64,000 nucleotides of DNA from Marinomonas posidonica IVIA-Po-181 (lineage in GTDB: Bacteria > Pseudomonadota > Gammaproteobacteria > Pseudomonadales > Marinomonadaceae): positions 62,001-126,000 of the forward strand of contig NC_015559.1 of NCBI RefSeq assembly GCF_000214215.1, given 5' to 3'. Both the position numbers and the translations under genes were made by a program. Each line of letters starts with the position of its first letter. Position 1 is the first letter of the stretch. The notes below the pieces were generated by a model. The model saw only the letters and a program-made list of their open reading frames with translations, was not told the DNA's origin and did not search any database. Positions 37,216-46,453 of the stretch are shown in pieces.

Positions 37216-37842
37216 TTAAAAACTTATTTTGTCGCTAATCAATTCAAAAATAGCTTTTGCAAGTTGTTCATTTCCTTGCGTATCTAGGTGTACGCCATCG
37301 ACATCACTGGGTTGTAATACACCAGCTGAATTTAAGAAGAGACATTGATTTTGTGAGGTAATATCTTGGTAATGTTGATGAAAGTATTGGGATTTTTCGG
37401 TTGCACCACTGAAACTTTCTGACATTGCTCCTTTTGGGGATAAAATATTTGGTGGCGCAATGACCAATAAGTTTGGACTTGGAAATCCGTGGTCACTTGG
37501 CATTCTTGACTTTTGGATCAGTTTTTCAACACCTTTTGCTGCTTCGTAGGCCCCAACATTGAAATGACGCTTTAAATCATTGGTCCCTAGCATGATGATC
37601 AGCAGGTCGACAGGCCCGAAGGTTTCCAATGCCGCTTGCAGATAGGCTAAGCCGTTACGCCCTTCTAAAAAGGGGTCGTTCCAAATTGTCGTTCGTCCAG
37701 GTAAGCCAAAATTAATCACTTGGTGTTGTGAACCAAGTAAAGTATTTAGCACGGATGGCCAGCGTAAATGTTTAGGATAACGTCCGCCGTTTGGTACGCT
37801 GCCCCAAGTGAGAGAATCGCCGTAGCAGAGTATGGTTGCCAT
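37216..37842 (-). CDS. SGNH/GDSL hydrolase (arylesterase-like)
   Basis: A 208-residue cytoplasmic SGNH hydrolase. The nucleophile block is YGDSLTWG (Ser10), the Gly block is FGLPGRTT, the Asn block is LGTND, and the acid/base pair is DGVHLD near the C-terminus. All catalytic blocks are intact. The YGDSLTWG...RWPSVL opening resembles the Mycobacterium smegmatis acyltransferase/arylesterase group. AAGGAG precedes the start and there is no signal peptide. It is divergent from the aldehyde dehydrogenase across a 152-bp spacer. Confidence 0.88.
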   Translation of the reverse strand: MATILCYGDSLTWGSVPNGGRYPKHLRWPSVLNTLLGSQHQVINFGLPGRTTIWNDPFLEGRNGLAYLQAALETFGPVDLLIIMLGTNDLKRHFNVGAYEAAKGVEKLIQKSRMPSDHGFPSPNLLVIAPPNILSPKGAMSESFSGATEKSQYFHQHYQDITSQNQCLFLNSAGVLQPSDVDGVHLDTQGNEQLAKAIFELISDKISF

Positions 37843-37994
37843 AATACGCTCCTTGCTCTTATTCTTGGTAGATTACAGTACAGTGTAGCCAACCGCCGTG
37901 GGTTAGGAAACGATATTGATCAATTAATGGTCAATGTTTTTTTGTCAGGTGAGTTTGGATTAACAATAAAACTTATAAACCATTCGAGGCCAAC

Positions 37995-39419
37995 ATGACC
38001 AGTACACCTATTGATTCGGAAGCGCAACTTAACTCGGCTTTCTCTCGTTTAAAATCGGTGACTCGAACGAAGCCTTATCCTTCTGAAGAGGCTCGACGAC
38101 AGCTATTATTGGGACTAAAGACGGCCATATTAGAGTATGAAATACCATTGTTGGCGGCATTACAGCAAGACTTTGGATGCCGTGCCCATGCAGAGTCGCG
38201 CTTGATTGAGTTGGTGCCGCTATTTGGTGAAATTAAACACGCTTTAAAGCATCTACATAAATGGATGAAGCCCACTCGACGGGCTCTGCACATTACCAGT
38301 TTGCCTGCCAGTGGTAAGGTGTTTTATCAGCCTAAAGGGTTGGTTGGGGTCATTGCGCCTTGGAATTACCCTGTGTTGTTATCTCTTGGCCCTATCGTTG
38401 GCGCCATCGCGGCAGGTAATCGAGTGATGTTGAAGGTATCTGAGTTTTGTCCGGCGACCAACAAAGTATTAGGTCAAATTGTGCAAACCGCTTTCGGTGA
38501 TGAATGGGTCGAAGTGATTGAAGGTGAGGCGAATATTGCCAATCAATTTAGCCAATTGGCATTTGACCACTTGCTGTTTACGGGCTCGACCAATGTTGGT
38601 CGAATTGTCATGAAAAATGCCGCTCAACATCTTACGCCAGTCACATTGGAATTGGGCGGTAAGTCGCCTCTCTTGATAGCGCCATCGGCCGATTTGGCGG
38701 ATACCGCGAAAAAATTGGTGTTTGCTAAGCTAATGAATGCAGGGCAAACCTGTGTCGCACCGGATTATGTGTTGTGCCATGAGTCACAAAAATCCGAGTT
38801 GATTGAGCACATTAAACAGGTATTAGCAGATCAATATCCGCAAGGCATTGCCAGTCCAGATTACACCAGCATTATCAATGATCGACAGCTCGAGCGTTTG
38901 CAAGGCTACCTAGAAGAGGCGAAAGCGTCTGGGGTCCAATGTGACAATCTTTTACCACAAGGGCCAGACACCATAGAAGGAAAGCTCGCGCTGCATGTTC
39001 TGCATGAGGCTGAGGATGAACTCATGGTGATGCAAGATGAAATCTTTGGGCCGATATTGCCTATACAAACTTACCAGGCCATAGACGAAGCGTTTAAATA
39101 CATTCAGCAACGTCCTCGTCCTTTGGCTATGTATTTATTTACACAACACAAAGAAGACGAACAAGGTTGTGAACAAGGCATTGCTAGCGGCGGTTTGGTG
39201 ATCAATCATGCTTTGATTCACGTGGCTCAGTCTGATTTGCCTTTTGGTGGAGTAGGTGATTCAGGAATGGGTGCCTATCATGCGGAAGAGGGCTTTCGAA
39301 CCTTTTCACATAATAAAGCGGTTTTGCGAAAGTCGGGTGTGAATTTGGTGACTCTCATTGCGCCACCTTATGATAATTGGCTGCATCGCATTGTGGCGAA
39401 GTTTTGGCCGTATTTGTGA
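37995..39419 (+). CDS. Coniferyl-aldehyde-dehydrogenase-type ALDH
   Basis: A 474-residue class 3-like aldehyde dehydrogenase. The NAD site motifs are VIAPWNYP and FTGSTNVG, followed by the catalytic ELGGKSP with Glu and NAGQTCVAPDYVL with the nucleophilic Cys. The C-terminal tail LIAPPYDNWLHRIVAKF is the usual one for CalB-like enzymes. It oxidises medium or aromatic aldehydes to acids. GAGGCCAAC precedes the start. A terminator for the convergent chemoreceptor lies just after it. Confidence 0.88.
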   Translation: MTSTPIDSEAQLNSAFSRLKSVTRTKPYPSEEARRQLLLGLKTAILEYEIPLLAALQQDFGCRAHAESRLIELVPLFGEIKHALKHLHKWMKPTRRALHITSLPASGKVFYQPKGLVGVIAPWNYPVLLSLGPIVGAIAAGNRVMLKVSEFCPATNKVLGQIVQTAFGDEWVEVIEGEANIANQFSQLAFDHLLFTGSTNVGRIVMKNAAQHLTPVTLELGGKSPLLIAPSADLADTAKKLVFAKLMNAGQTCVAPDYVLCHESQKSELIEHIKQVLADQYPQGIASPDYTSIINDRQLERLQGYLEEAKASGVQCDNLLPQGPDTIEGKLALHVLHEAEDELMVMQDEIFGPILPIQTYQAIDEAFKYIQQRPRPLAMYLFTQHKEDEQGCEQGIASGGLVINHALIHVAQSDLPFGGVGDSGMGAYHAEEGFRTFSHNKAVLRKSGVNLVTLIAPPYDNWLHRIVAKFWPYL

Positions 39420-39439
39420 CTTGTATTTTAGCGTGAAAA

Positions 39440-39471
39440 GCCCCATGAACCTAAGGTAGCGCGCATGGGGC
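39440..39471 (-). terminator. Terminator of the dCache chemoreceptor gene
   Basis: GCCCCATG (39440-39447) and CATGGGGC (39464-39471) pair. On the minus strand the stem is followed by TTTTC. The loop is 16 nt, so it is of moderate strength. Confidence 0.6.
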
Positions 39472-39498
39472 CGGATCTAAATCACTTGTTAAGCGCTT

Positions 39499-41484
39499 TT
39501 ATTTTAACGTATCGAGACGTTTCGCAATGGCATCAATTTCCTGACTCATGCTACTAAGCTGACTGGAGTCTGCGGCATTACTGCCGGTTAATTCCTGAAG
39601 TCTCGCGACAAACATACTTAACTCTTGCGACACTTTTTGTTGTTCACTGGCCGCCACGGAAATTTGAGTGGCTTGGTCGGTAATTTGTGAGAACGCACTC
39701 ACCACTTGTTGTAAATGAGTAGCGGTAGATTCAGCGGTAACAACCGCTCTTTCGGTCTCGTTGTGCCCTAGCTCCATAGCACTGACGGATTGTTTTGACG
39801 TCACTTGTAAGCGGCTTAAGACTTGTTCTATTTCCACGGCAGAGCTTTCACTTTTCGCAGCTAGGTTACGCACCTCATCCGCCACGACGGCGAAACCTCG
39901 ACCCGTTTCTCCAGCACGAGCCGCTTCAATGGCCGCGTTTAGAGCCAGTAAATTGGTTTGCTCTGCAATGTCACGGATCACACTCAACATACCATTTGCC
40001 TGACGACTGTCATCATCCAGTTTTAATATGCTGTTTTGAGCATTGGTCATGGCAGTCATTAAGCTGCGCATGGTGGTGATGACAGTATTCATTTCTTCGC
40101 CGCTGCTGCGCACATCTTGGTGAATGCGTTCGACTGTTTCTTTTGTTTCATTGGCGTACATGGCAACATCGTGAGAAGTCGCCCCTAGCTCTTCTGTGGC
40201 AGCCGCTAAGGTCGTATTTTCGTCACTTAAACTATTGGCTTTAGCGAGAAAATTGTTACTAAAGTCATTTAAACTTCCGGCATCTTTCACTAAGTTGGCC
40301 GATTCAATGTGAATTTGAGCCAATAGTTGTTTGAGCTTATCACCATATGCATTAACGGCTTGACGTAGTTCACCCAGTTCATTGAGTTTGCCAACGGTCA
40401 GTGCTTGGCTACTGCCGCCATCCGCTAATTCTTGAATTTGCGCTTTGGTCTGGTTGATCTTACTTAATAAACTTCTAAAGAAGGTGCCAGCGATGAGACT
40501 GACGACAATTAATAATGCACCAATGACTAGCATTAGGAAGAGTCCCATGCTTTGGGCAATTTCTGTCATGCGAGCTTTTGGCACCACAAGACCAATGGTC
40601 CAGCCTGTTTCTGGATGACGGACTAGGTCTACATAGGCGGCCCCGTTGAGTATGTTATCGTGGCTTAATGAAATGACAGTTTCTTTGTCTGTTACCTTGA
40701 TTAACGCCGGTTTTAGCCAAGGCAGCTGTTCCCCCAACTCTTGACTGGTCAGCATGCTACCATCACTTTTGACCAACTCAGCCTGTCCTTTCGGAAAGCT
40801 TAAGACTTGCCCTGTTTGGTCAATTGCGAACACATAACCTTGGTTTTCTTTACCATATTGCTCGAGTGTTTGTGTGACACCATCTAGCATCATGTCAACT
40901 GTGGTCACCCCAGTAAATTGGTTGTGCTCTTTCATTGGGATGGTACAGGTTACCATTGGAATTTGCGTCACAGGGTCAATGTAAGCTTCTGACCAAGCAC
41001 ACAGATCAACTGAGGTTGTTTTTCCCACGGCATACCAGCCCTCATTGTGATAGCCTGACCCTGTCGGATCATTGTAATCGTCTAAATAGGTCATCTTGGA
41101 ACCATCACGACCCCAGAAAAAGCTGCGACGCTCCACGCCTTTCGCAAACGCTGAGGGCTCTGGCCAAATACCACCTCCGGCAATGCTTTTATCATTATGG
41201 TTATTAATAATACTGGGAAAGAGCTTCTTAAAAAGACTTTCTTCTTTGGGCAACTGAGCACCCGCCAAGGCCAGGGTACTGGTCAGTAATTGAATTTTTT
41301 CTAATTTCGCATCGAGCAAATCCGTTAAAGCTTTTTGGTTAACCGAAATTTGGTGTTGGCGTTCAGCTGTGAGGTCTGGTTTGACTTTTATTTCAATGAC
41401 TAGATAAATACTAATGAGTGCAAGTAGTAATATAGCGATAAGGCCAATATTAATTTGCTGGCGAATCTTGATAGGGGATTTCAT
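39499..41484 (-). CDS. Methyl-accepting chemotaxis protein with dCache sensor
   Basis: A 661-residue chemoreceptor. An N-terminal helix (about 12-32) precedes a periplasmic double-cache domain of roughly 290 residues ([36 protein letters not shown] is the membrane-distal pocket region). The second helix lies near 325-347, followed by a HAMP-like segment and the signalling domain with [37 protein letters not shown] intact. The canonical amino-acid motif arginine before WY is not evident (NEGWY), so the ligand may not be an amino acid. GAGGT precedes the start. Confidence 0.92.
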   Translation of the reverse strand: MKSPIKIRQQINIGLIAILLLALISIYLVIEIKVKPDLTAERQHQISVNQKALTDLLDAKLEKIQLLTSTLALAGAQLPKEESLFKKLFPSIINNHNDKSIAGGGIWPEPSAFAKGVERRSFFWGRDGSKMTYLDDYNDPTGSGYHNEGWYAVGKTTSVDLCAWSEAYIDPVTQIPMVTCTIPMKEHNQFTGVTTVDMMLDGVTQTLEQYGKENQGYVFAIDQTGQVLSFPKGQAELVKSDGSMLTSQELGEQLPWLKPALIKVTDKETVISLSHDNILNGAAYVDLVRHPETGWTIGLVVPKARMTEIAQSMGLFLMLVIGALLIVVSLIAGTFFRSLLSKINQTKAQIQELADGGSSQALTVGKLNELGELRQAVNAYGDKLKQLLAQIHIESANLVKDAGSLNDFSNNFLAKANSLSDENTTLAAATEELGATSHDVAMYANETKETVERIHQDVRSSGEEMNTVITTMRSLMTAMTNAQNSILKLDDDSRQANGMLSVIRDIAEQTNLLALNAAIEAARAGETGRGFAVVADEVRNLAAKSESSAVEIEQVLSRLQVTSKQSVSAMELGHNETERAVVTAESTATHLQQVVSAFSQITDQATQISVAASEQQKVSQELSMFVARLQELTGSNAADSSQLSSMSQEIDAIAKRLDTLK

Positions 41485-41645
41485 AGTAACCTCAACCTGC
41501 TTACGGCAACGAATAGGAGTAATTTGAGCCAGCGTTCCTTGCTTTTCTAAGCCGAGAGCGACCTGTTCAAATTCTTAATATGACACAACATAATCTGTTG
41601 TTGTGCCAGTATATTCACCTTGCAACCATAGTGCCAATACTGACA

Positions 41646-42395
41646 CTAGAATAATAAGTTAACACCTTGATAATGAAGTTGACTTAAAAGAGAGGCGCTA
41701 GGTTCTACGTCTGTGATGACGCAATCATAATCACTTATTTTCCCTGATAAACAACGTGATTCCATTTCAAACTTTGTACTGTCTATTAAAAGGATTCGAT
41801 AATGGCAGTGCTCTATTAGTGCTTCTCTTGCCATGACCTCTTCATCTGTGAAATCGAATAATTGCCCACTTTTATTGACGGCAGCCACAGAAAAAATACC
41901 AATATCCGCACGATAATGTTGAAAGAAACGCATGGCGTCACCGCCAATAATATCTTGATCTCGCATTCGGACCCGACCACCAGAGATGGTCAGTTCACAA
42001 TCAGGGTGTTCGCATAAGTTTCTAGCAGCATGAAGGTTTGTGGTCATCACTTGCAAACCTTGTAACCCCGTTAATTGATTGGCCACCTCAGACACACTCG
42101 AGCCACTGCCGAGAAAAATCGTTTGATAATCTGCCAGTTTGGTTCTACAGAGTGCGGCGATGTGTTGTTTACCGAATGCGTTACGAATACGTCTTTGGTC
42201 AAAACTAATGTTTTCTCTATGTGGAAAAGGGATGACTTCACCATGGCTGCGAAGAATTAAGCCTTTTTCCGTTAGCAGCCTAATATCCGCACGAATGGTT
42301 TGAACTGAAACACTGAATTTCTCTGCGACGGTTTGTAGGCTTTGTCTACCATTCGCATTAACCCATTGAACGATATCATGATGGCGTTGGTTCAT
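41646..42395 (-). CDS. DeoR-family transcriptional regulator
   Basis: A 249-residue DeoR/GlpR-type regulator. The N-terminal winged helix includes LQTVAEKFSVSVQTIRADIRLL and the C-terminal sensor has the isomerase-like GSGSSVSEVANQL loop that binds a phosphorylated sugar. The family typically senses sugar phosphates. It is divergent from the ABC/phosphoesterase locus, with a CTTTCG-AAA-CGAAAG dyad in the spacer, so it is the likely controller. Its effector may be a product of the hydrolases in that locus. No strong ribosome site is visible. Confidence 0.88.
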   Translation of the reverse strand: MNQRHHDIVQWVNANGRQSLQTVAEKFSVSVQTIRADIRLLTEKGLILRSHGEVIPFPHRENISFDQRRIRNAFGKQHIAALCRTKLADYQTIFLGSGSSVSEVANQLTGLQGLQVMTTNLHAARNLCEHPDCELTISGGRVRMRDQDIIGGDAMRFFQHYRADIGIFSVAAVNKSGQLFDFTDEEVMAREALIEHCHYRILLIDSTKFEMESRCLSGKISDYDCVITDVEPSASLLSQLHYQGVNLLF

Positions 42396-42607
42396 TGATT
42401 GAGAGCTCGCATTTTATTTGGTCATTAACCTAGGGAAGGTGCGAATAAGTCTTCTGAAAGACCCGAAGGGCGTGGGCTAAGCTCTCTTTATTCTTTGTTA
42501 AGCTTATTGCCAATATATTCATATTGGAAGGCGAAACTTGCCTCGAATAAAAGAGAGTGATTCCCACGTTGCCGTAGCCAGTGAACTTGCTCGTACCTTC
42601 CCTAGCT

Positions 42608-42642
42608 CTTTCGAAACGAAAGAAAAACATCATTAAACGAAA
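42608..42642. promoter_or_regulatory. Candidate DeoR operator region
   Basis: CTTTCG-AAA-CGAAAG (42608-42622) is a perfect dyad. The octamer AAACGAAA occurs twice in the same orientation, at 42614-42621 and 42635-42642, exactly 21 bp apart (two helical turns). DeoR-family operators commonly use such repeated CGAAA elements. The region lies just upstream of the putative promoter of the ABC locus. Confidence 0.55.
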
Positions 42643-42654
42643 ATATTTGGTCAC

Positions 42655-42660
42655 TATAGT
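42655..42660 (+). promoter_or_regulatory. Candidate -10 box of the ABC/phosphoesterase operon
   Basis: TATAGT inside the palindrome CACTATAGTG, 55 bp before the binding-protein start. The -35 (ATTAAA at 42632-42637) is weak and overlaps the operator repeats, consistent with a regulated promoter. Confidence 0.4.
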
Positions 42661-42714
42661 GTCAAATTATTGCGCTATTGTTTCAACTCCTTAATCAAAA
42701 TGAGAGTTGCTCCA

Positions 42715-43692
42715 ATGATGCTTAAGAAAACGTTATTAATGTGTGTTGCATTAACCTTTCCTCTAATGGTTCAAGCTCAAGATACCTTGACACTGTATAC
42801 CAGCCAACCAAACAAAGATGCTCAAATGACGGTAGATGCTTTTGAAAAGGCAAATCCTGATATCAAAGTGGATTGGGTTAGAGATGGTACGACGAAGTTA
42901 ATGGTTAAGTTGCGAGCAGAATTGTCTTCAGGAGTGGTAAAACCAGACGTACTGTTAATCGCAGATAGTGTCACAATGGAATCTATGGTGGCAGATGACT
43001 ACTTATATCCCTACTTGAGCCCTTATCGAAAACGCTACGAATCAAGTCTTTATAACTCGAAGGGCTATTACTATGGCACTAAGCTCATTACAACGGGTTT
43101 AGTTCGTCATCTAAAAGCACCTCAGACGCCAGTTGATTGGTCTGATTTAGTGAAACCTGAATATAACAATCAGGTCGCCATGCCAAGCCCGTTATATTCC
43201 GGAGCTGCCTTGATTCATTTGGCAACTTTAACTGCAGCTCCGTCTTTAGGTTGGCACTATTATGAGCAGCTTCATCAAAACAAAGTGCGCGCCCAAGGCG
43301 GTAATGGTGGAGTGTTGAAAGCCGTTGCCTCAGGCACTAAACCGTATGGGGTGATTGTTGATTTTTTAGCCATTCGTGAAGCCGCTAAAGGTTCCCCAAT
43401 AGAGTTTATTTTCCCAAAGACGGGCGTCAGCATGGTGACTGAGCCGGTTGCGATTATGAAGGGCGCTAAGAACAAGCAGGCTGCCAAGCGTTTTGTTGAT
43501 TTTGTGTTATCTGACGTTGGCCAAGAACTTGTTCTTAAACAAGGTTATTTACCCGCACTTGATGGCATTGGTGTTCCTGCAGGATTCCCAAAACGAGAGA
43601 ACATACGTTTAATGCCATTTGATGCAGCTCAGACGCTTAAAAATAATGCGTCAAATAAAGCGCGTTTCAGTGACATCTTTGAAGGCAAATGA
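42715..43692 (+). CDS. ABC transporter substrate-binding protein, FbpA/AfuA-like
   Basis: A roughly 325-residue periplasmic binding protein. The signal peptide (MMLKKTLLMCVALTFPLMVQA-Q) is clear; the start is 42715 or the adjacent ATG at 42718. The mature part opens DTLTLYTSQPNKDAQMTVDAFEK, as in the ferric/2-aminoethylphosphonate/hexose-phosphate group (SBP_bac_6/8 type). I do not see the adjacent tyrosines expected for ferric binding in FbpA, so iron is not supported. AfuA, in the same family, binds hexose phosphates. The stop overlaps the permease start by ATGA. Confidence 0.82.
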   Translation: MMLKKTLLMCVALTFPLMVQAQDTLTLYTSQPNKDAQMTVDAFEKANPDIKVDWVRDGTTKLMVKLRAELSSGVVKPDVLLIADSVTMESMVADDYLYPYLSPYRKRYESSLYNSKGYYYGTKLITTGLVRHLKAPQTPVDWSDLVKPEYNNQVAMPSPLYSGAALIHLATLTAAPSLGWHYYEQLHQNKVRAQGGNGGVLKAVASGTKPYGVIVDFLAIREAAKGSPIEFIFPKTGVSMVTEPVAIMKGAKNKQAAKRFVDFVLSDVGQELVLKQGYLPALDGIGVPAGFPKRENIRLMPFDAAQTLKNNASNKARFSDIFEGK

Positions 43693-45422
43693 GTATGACG
43701 TTTGCATCGATAAAAATGGGTTTTGTCTTCGGAGGAAACATGGATAACCAACTTCGTTGGTTATCCACTGGGCTTTTTATTCTCATTGTGTCTTTAAGTG
43801 TTTTACCAAGTGTTCGATTATTACTTGAAGCTCTGAGCCAATTGACTTTTTCTGCTTCCTCACCTCTCGCACAAGTGTTGCAAAGTGAGCGTACTTGGGG
43901 GGCGTTAAAGAACAGTTTTTATACCTCAGGTTTAGGGGCTTTCATTGCCGTCATACTTGGTGCGGGCTTTAGTTTTATCGTCACCTTAACAAACGTAAGA
44001 GGACGCGGCATTTGGGTCTTCTTTTTTATGCTGCCGATGATGATTCCACCACAAGTGACTGCGCTCAGTTGGGTGCAACTGTTCGGTCCAGCAAGCCCAA
44101 TGTTAAATACCTTTGGCATTGCTCCTGCTATAGGCAGTCCGCAACCCATGTACTCAGCAAATGGTATTGCATTGCTGTTGGGCATTCAGAGCGCGCCTTT
44201 GGTTTTTTTGACGATGCGGACTCAACTTGTGTCATTGCCTCAAGATTTGATCGAGGCCGCTCAATTGGCGAAAGCGTCTTCTTTTCAAATTTGGTTAGAT
44301 ATTATTTTTCCTTTGTGTCGTAGCGCCTTGGTCGCTGGGGGCGCATTGGCGTTTGTATCCTCGCTTGGAAACTTTGGTATTCCTGCCATGTTAGGCATTC
44401 CAGCTGGTTATATTGTGTTGCCGACATTGATTTATCAGCAAATGGCAGGGTTTGGTAACCAAATGTTGAGTCAAGTCGCTGGTTTATCGATGATCATTGC
44501 CTTACTGGTACTGATGGGCATGCTATTACAACAATGGCTACAGCAGCGAAGTCGTTATGCTCTGCTAGGGCACAGCACACATTCCATCGCGTTTTCATTA
44601 AAAAACTGGCGTATACCGCTCGAAATATTATTGGCCACCATATTGAGCTTTATTTTAGTGATTCCTTTATTGGCATTGGTAGTCAGTTCAATGGTACCTG
44701 CGCTTGGCATGCCGTTAACATTAAATACGTTTACCTTATCTGCATTTGAAGAAATGATTAGCCGTCAGAGTGTGACCTTCAGAGCATTTGAAAATAGCAC
44801 TTGGTTGGCGTTTTTTAGTGCACTTGTACTGATGTTGGTATCATTACCATTAGGCTATTTATTAATGCGCATGCCGTTGCGCCTTCGTTCCGTGATCGCA
44901 AGTTTGATTGAAGTGCCCTATGCCATCCCTGGCATTGTCCTCGCGATTGCTTTCATACTGTTGTTTGCTAAGCCTTTACCTTTCATTGGCATTTCTCTTT
45001 ACGGTACGTTAAGCATCATCTTTCTGGCGTACTTGTCCTGTTTCTTAAGCGTTTGTTTAAAACCCGTGTTGATGGCCATGTCTCAACTGGATCCGGCCTT
45101 AGAGGAAGCGGCACAGCTGGCAGGAGCTAAGTCCATTCGCCGCTTAATTGACATTATCTTGCCTTTAACCGCGCCCGCCTTTTTTGCTGGTGGCTTGTTG
45201 GTCTTTCTGATTGCCATTAATGAGCTGACAGTGTCAGCCCTACTCTGGAGTGCGGGAAACGAGACGTTAGGGGTACTGATTTTTAATTTAGATGAAAGTG
45301 GTGACAGTGTTATGGCGTCGGCCATTGCGGTATTGGTTGTTGTATTAGTAGCGGGTGTGATGGGGTTATTAAACCTTTGTGCGTCACGCCTGCCAAAAGG
45401 AGTGATTCCATGGCACGACTAG
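43689..45422 (+). CDS. ABC transporter permease, fused two-domain (FbpB/AfuB-like)
   Basis: A 577-residue inner-membrane protein with about twelve helices, formed by two permease domains in one chain. Each has an EAA-type loop: LIEAAQLAKASSFQIWLDIIFP in the first half and LEEAAQLAGAKSIRRLIDIILP in the second. This layout is usual in the ferric/phosphonate/hexose-phosphate ABC family. The start overlaps the binding-protein stop; an internal ATG at 43740 after GGAGGAAAC is a plausible alternative start. It is co-transcribed with the ATPase. Confidence 0.85.
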   Translation: MSMTFASIKMGFVFGGNMDNQLRWLSTGLFILIVSLSVLPSVRLLLEALSQLTFSASSPLAQVLQSERTWGALKNSFYTSGLGAFIAVILGAGFSFIVTLTNVRGRGIWVFFFMLPMMIPPQVTALSWVQLFGPASPMLNTFGIAPAIGSPQPMYSANGIALLLGIQSAPLVFLTMRTQLVSLPQDLIEAAQLAKASSFQIWLDIIFPLCRSALVAGGALAFVSSLGNFGIPAMLGIPAGYIVLPTLIYQQMAGFGNQMLSQVAGLSMIIALLVLMGMLLQQWLQQRSRYALLGHSTHSIAFSLKNWRIPLEILLATILSFILVIPLLALVVSSMVPALGMPLTLNTFTLSAFEEMISRQSVTFRAFENSTWLAFFSALVLMLVSLPLGYLLMRMPLRLRSVIASLIEVPYAIPGIVLAIAFILLFAKPLPFIGISLYGTLSIIFLAYLSCFLSVCLKPVLMAMSQLDPALEEAAQLAGAKSIRRLIDIILPLTAPAFFAGGLLVFLIAINELTVSALLWSAGNETLGVLIFNLDESGDSVMASAIAVLVVVLVAGVMGLLNLCASRLPKGVIPWHD

Positions 45423-46453
45423 TATTGGACCAAGTGCAAAAGTCTTTTCAAGGAGAAAAGGTCATTAATAGCTTGAGTTTAAATATTGAAGCAGGTGCAT
45501 TTGTGGCACTGCTTGGGCCAAGTGGTTGTGGAAAATCTACAATTTTGAGGATGTTGGCAGGCTTTGAAAATGTGTCGGCAGGAGAAATACGACACGGCGA
45601 CCAATGTCTCTCCAATGTTGAAGTCCATGTCTCAACGGAAGCGCGCCCCTTTGGTATGGTGTTTCAATCCTATGCCTTGTGGCCTCACATGACTGTTGAG
45701 GAAAACATTGGTTACCCTTTGAAAGTACAAAAAATCAATAACAAGGAAAGAGTTAAGCGGATTGCAGAAGCATTAGACATTGTTCAGTTGAATGATTATG
45801 CCAAACGTCTACCTGCACAGTTGAGTGGCGGACAGCGCCAACGTGTGGCTTTAGCTCGTAGTTTGGTCACGGAACCGGATGTTATTTTGTTCGATGAGCC
45901 TTTGGCAAATTTAGATAAGCATCTGAGATCCTCTATGGAGGAAACCTTTAGAGCGTTCCATCAAAGAACGGGCGCGACCATGGTTTATGTGACACATGAT
46001 CAAGCCGAAGCCATGTCTCTTGCTGATCAGGTAGCCGTGCTAAAACAAGGAGAATTAGTTCAATGGGGCACACCTCAAGAAATATACAATAATCCTAAGA
46101 CCGCATGGCTTGCTAATTTCATAGGGCGAGGCTCTGTCCTGAACATTGCTGAAGTGCCGCCATCAAAATATATATATCAAGACGAATTACATGAAAGACT
46201 ACAGGGTAGTGATCGTGCTGGGGTGACAAGCCATGTTTTAGTTCGTCCACAAGATATTACATTCAGTGATTCTTCGATGTTTGGCTTACCTGTTGTCGTT
46301 AAACAATGCATTTATCGTGGTGAACGTTATGACATTGAATTGTTACTCAGCAACGGACAAGCTTTGTTGGCGTATTCAGATGTACCGTTAATGCAGGGCA
46401 GCTCGCATTTTGTGGTGTTGCATCAGGCTTGGTCGTTAGAGAGCAAATCATGA
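45410..46453 (+). CDS. ABC transporter ATP-binding protein, FbpC/AfuC-like
   Basis: A 347-residue ATPase. Walker A GPSGCGKST, signature LSGGQRQR, Walker B ILFDEPLANLD and switch VTHDQAEA are intact. A C-terminal TOBE-like domain (about 280-347, SHVLVRPQDITF) is present. I start it at 45410 after AAAGGAGTGATTCC. Its start lies inside the permease 3' end, and the MBL gene overlaps its stop by ATGA, so the locus is tightly coupled. Confidence 0.88.
   Translation: MARLVLDQVQKSFQGEKVINSLSLNIEAGAFVALLGPSGCGKSTILRMLAGFENVSAGEIRHGDQCLSNVEVHVSTEARPFGMVFQSYALWPHMTVEENIGYPLKVQKINNKERVKRIAEALDIVQLNDYAKRLPAQLSGGQRQRVALARSLVTEPDVILFDEPLANLDKHLRSSMEETFRAFHQRTGATMVYVTHDQAEAMSLADQVAVLKQGELVQWGTPQEIYNNPKTAWLANFIGRGSVLNIAEVPPSKYIYQDELHERLQGSDRAGVTSHVLVRPQDITFSDSSMFGLPVVVKQCIYRGERYDIELLLSNGQALLAYSDVPLMQGSSHFVVLHQAWSLESKS

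Noticed and set aside
42430-42654. 74-codon minus-strand frame between DeoR and the ABC locus
   Set aside because: It spans the operator and promoter region, has no ribosome site and resembles no family.
42715-46453. Annotating the ABC importer as a ferric iron transporter
   Set aside because: The family is usually labelled iron, but the binding protein lacks clear ferric-ligand tyrosines and the linked genes are phosphoesterase-like hydrolases under a DeoR regulator.
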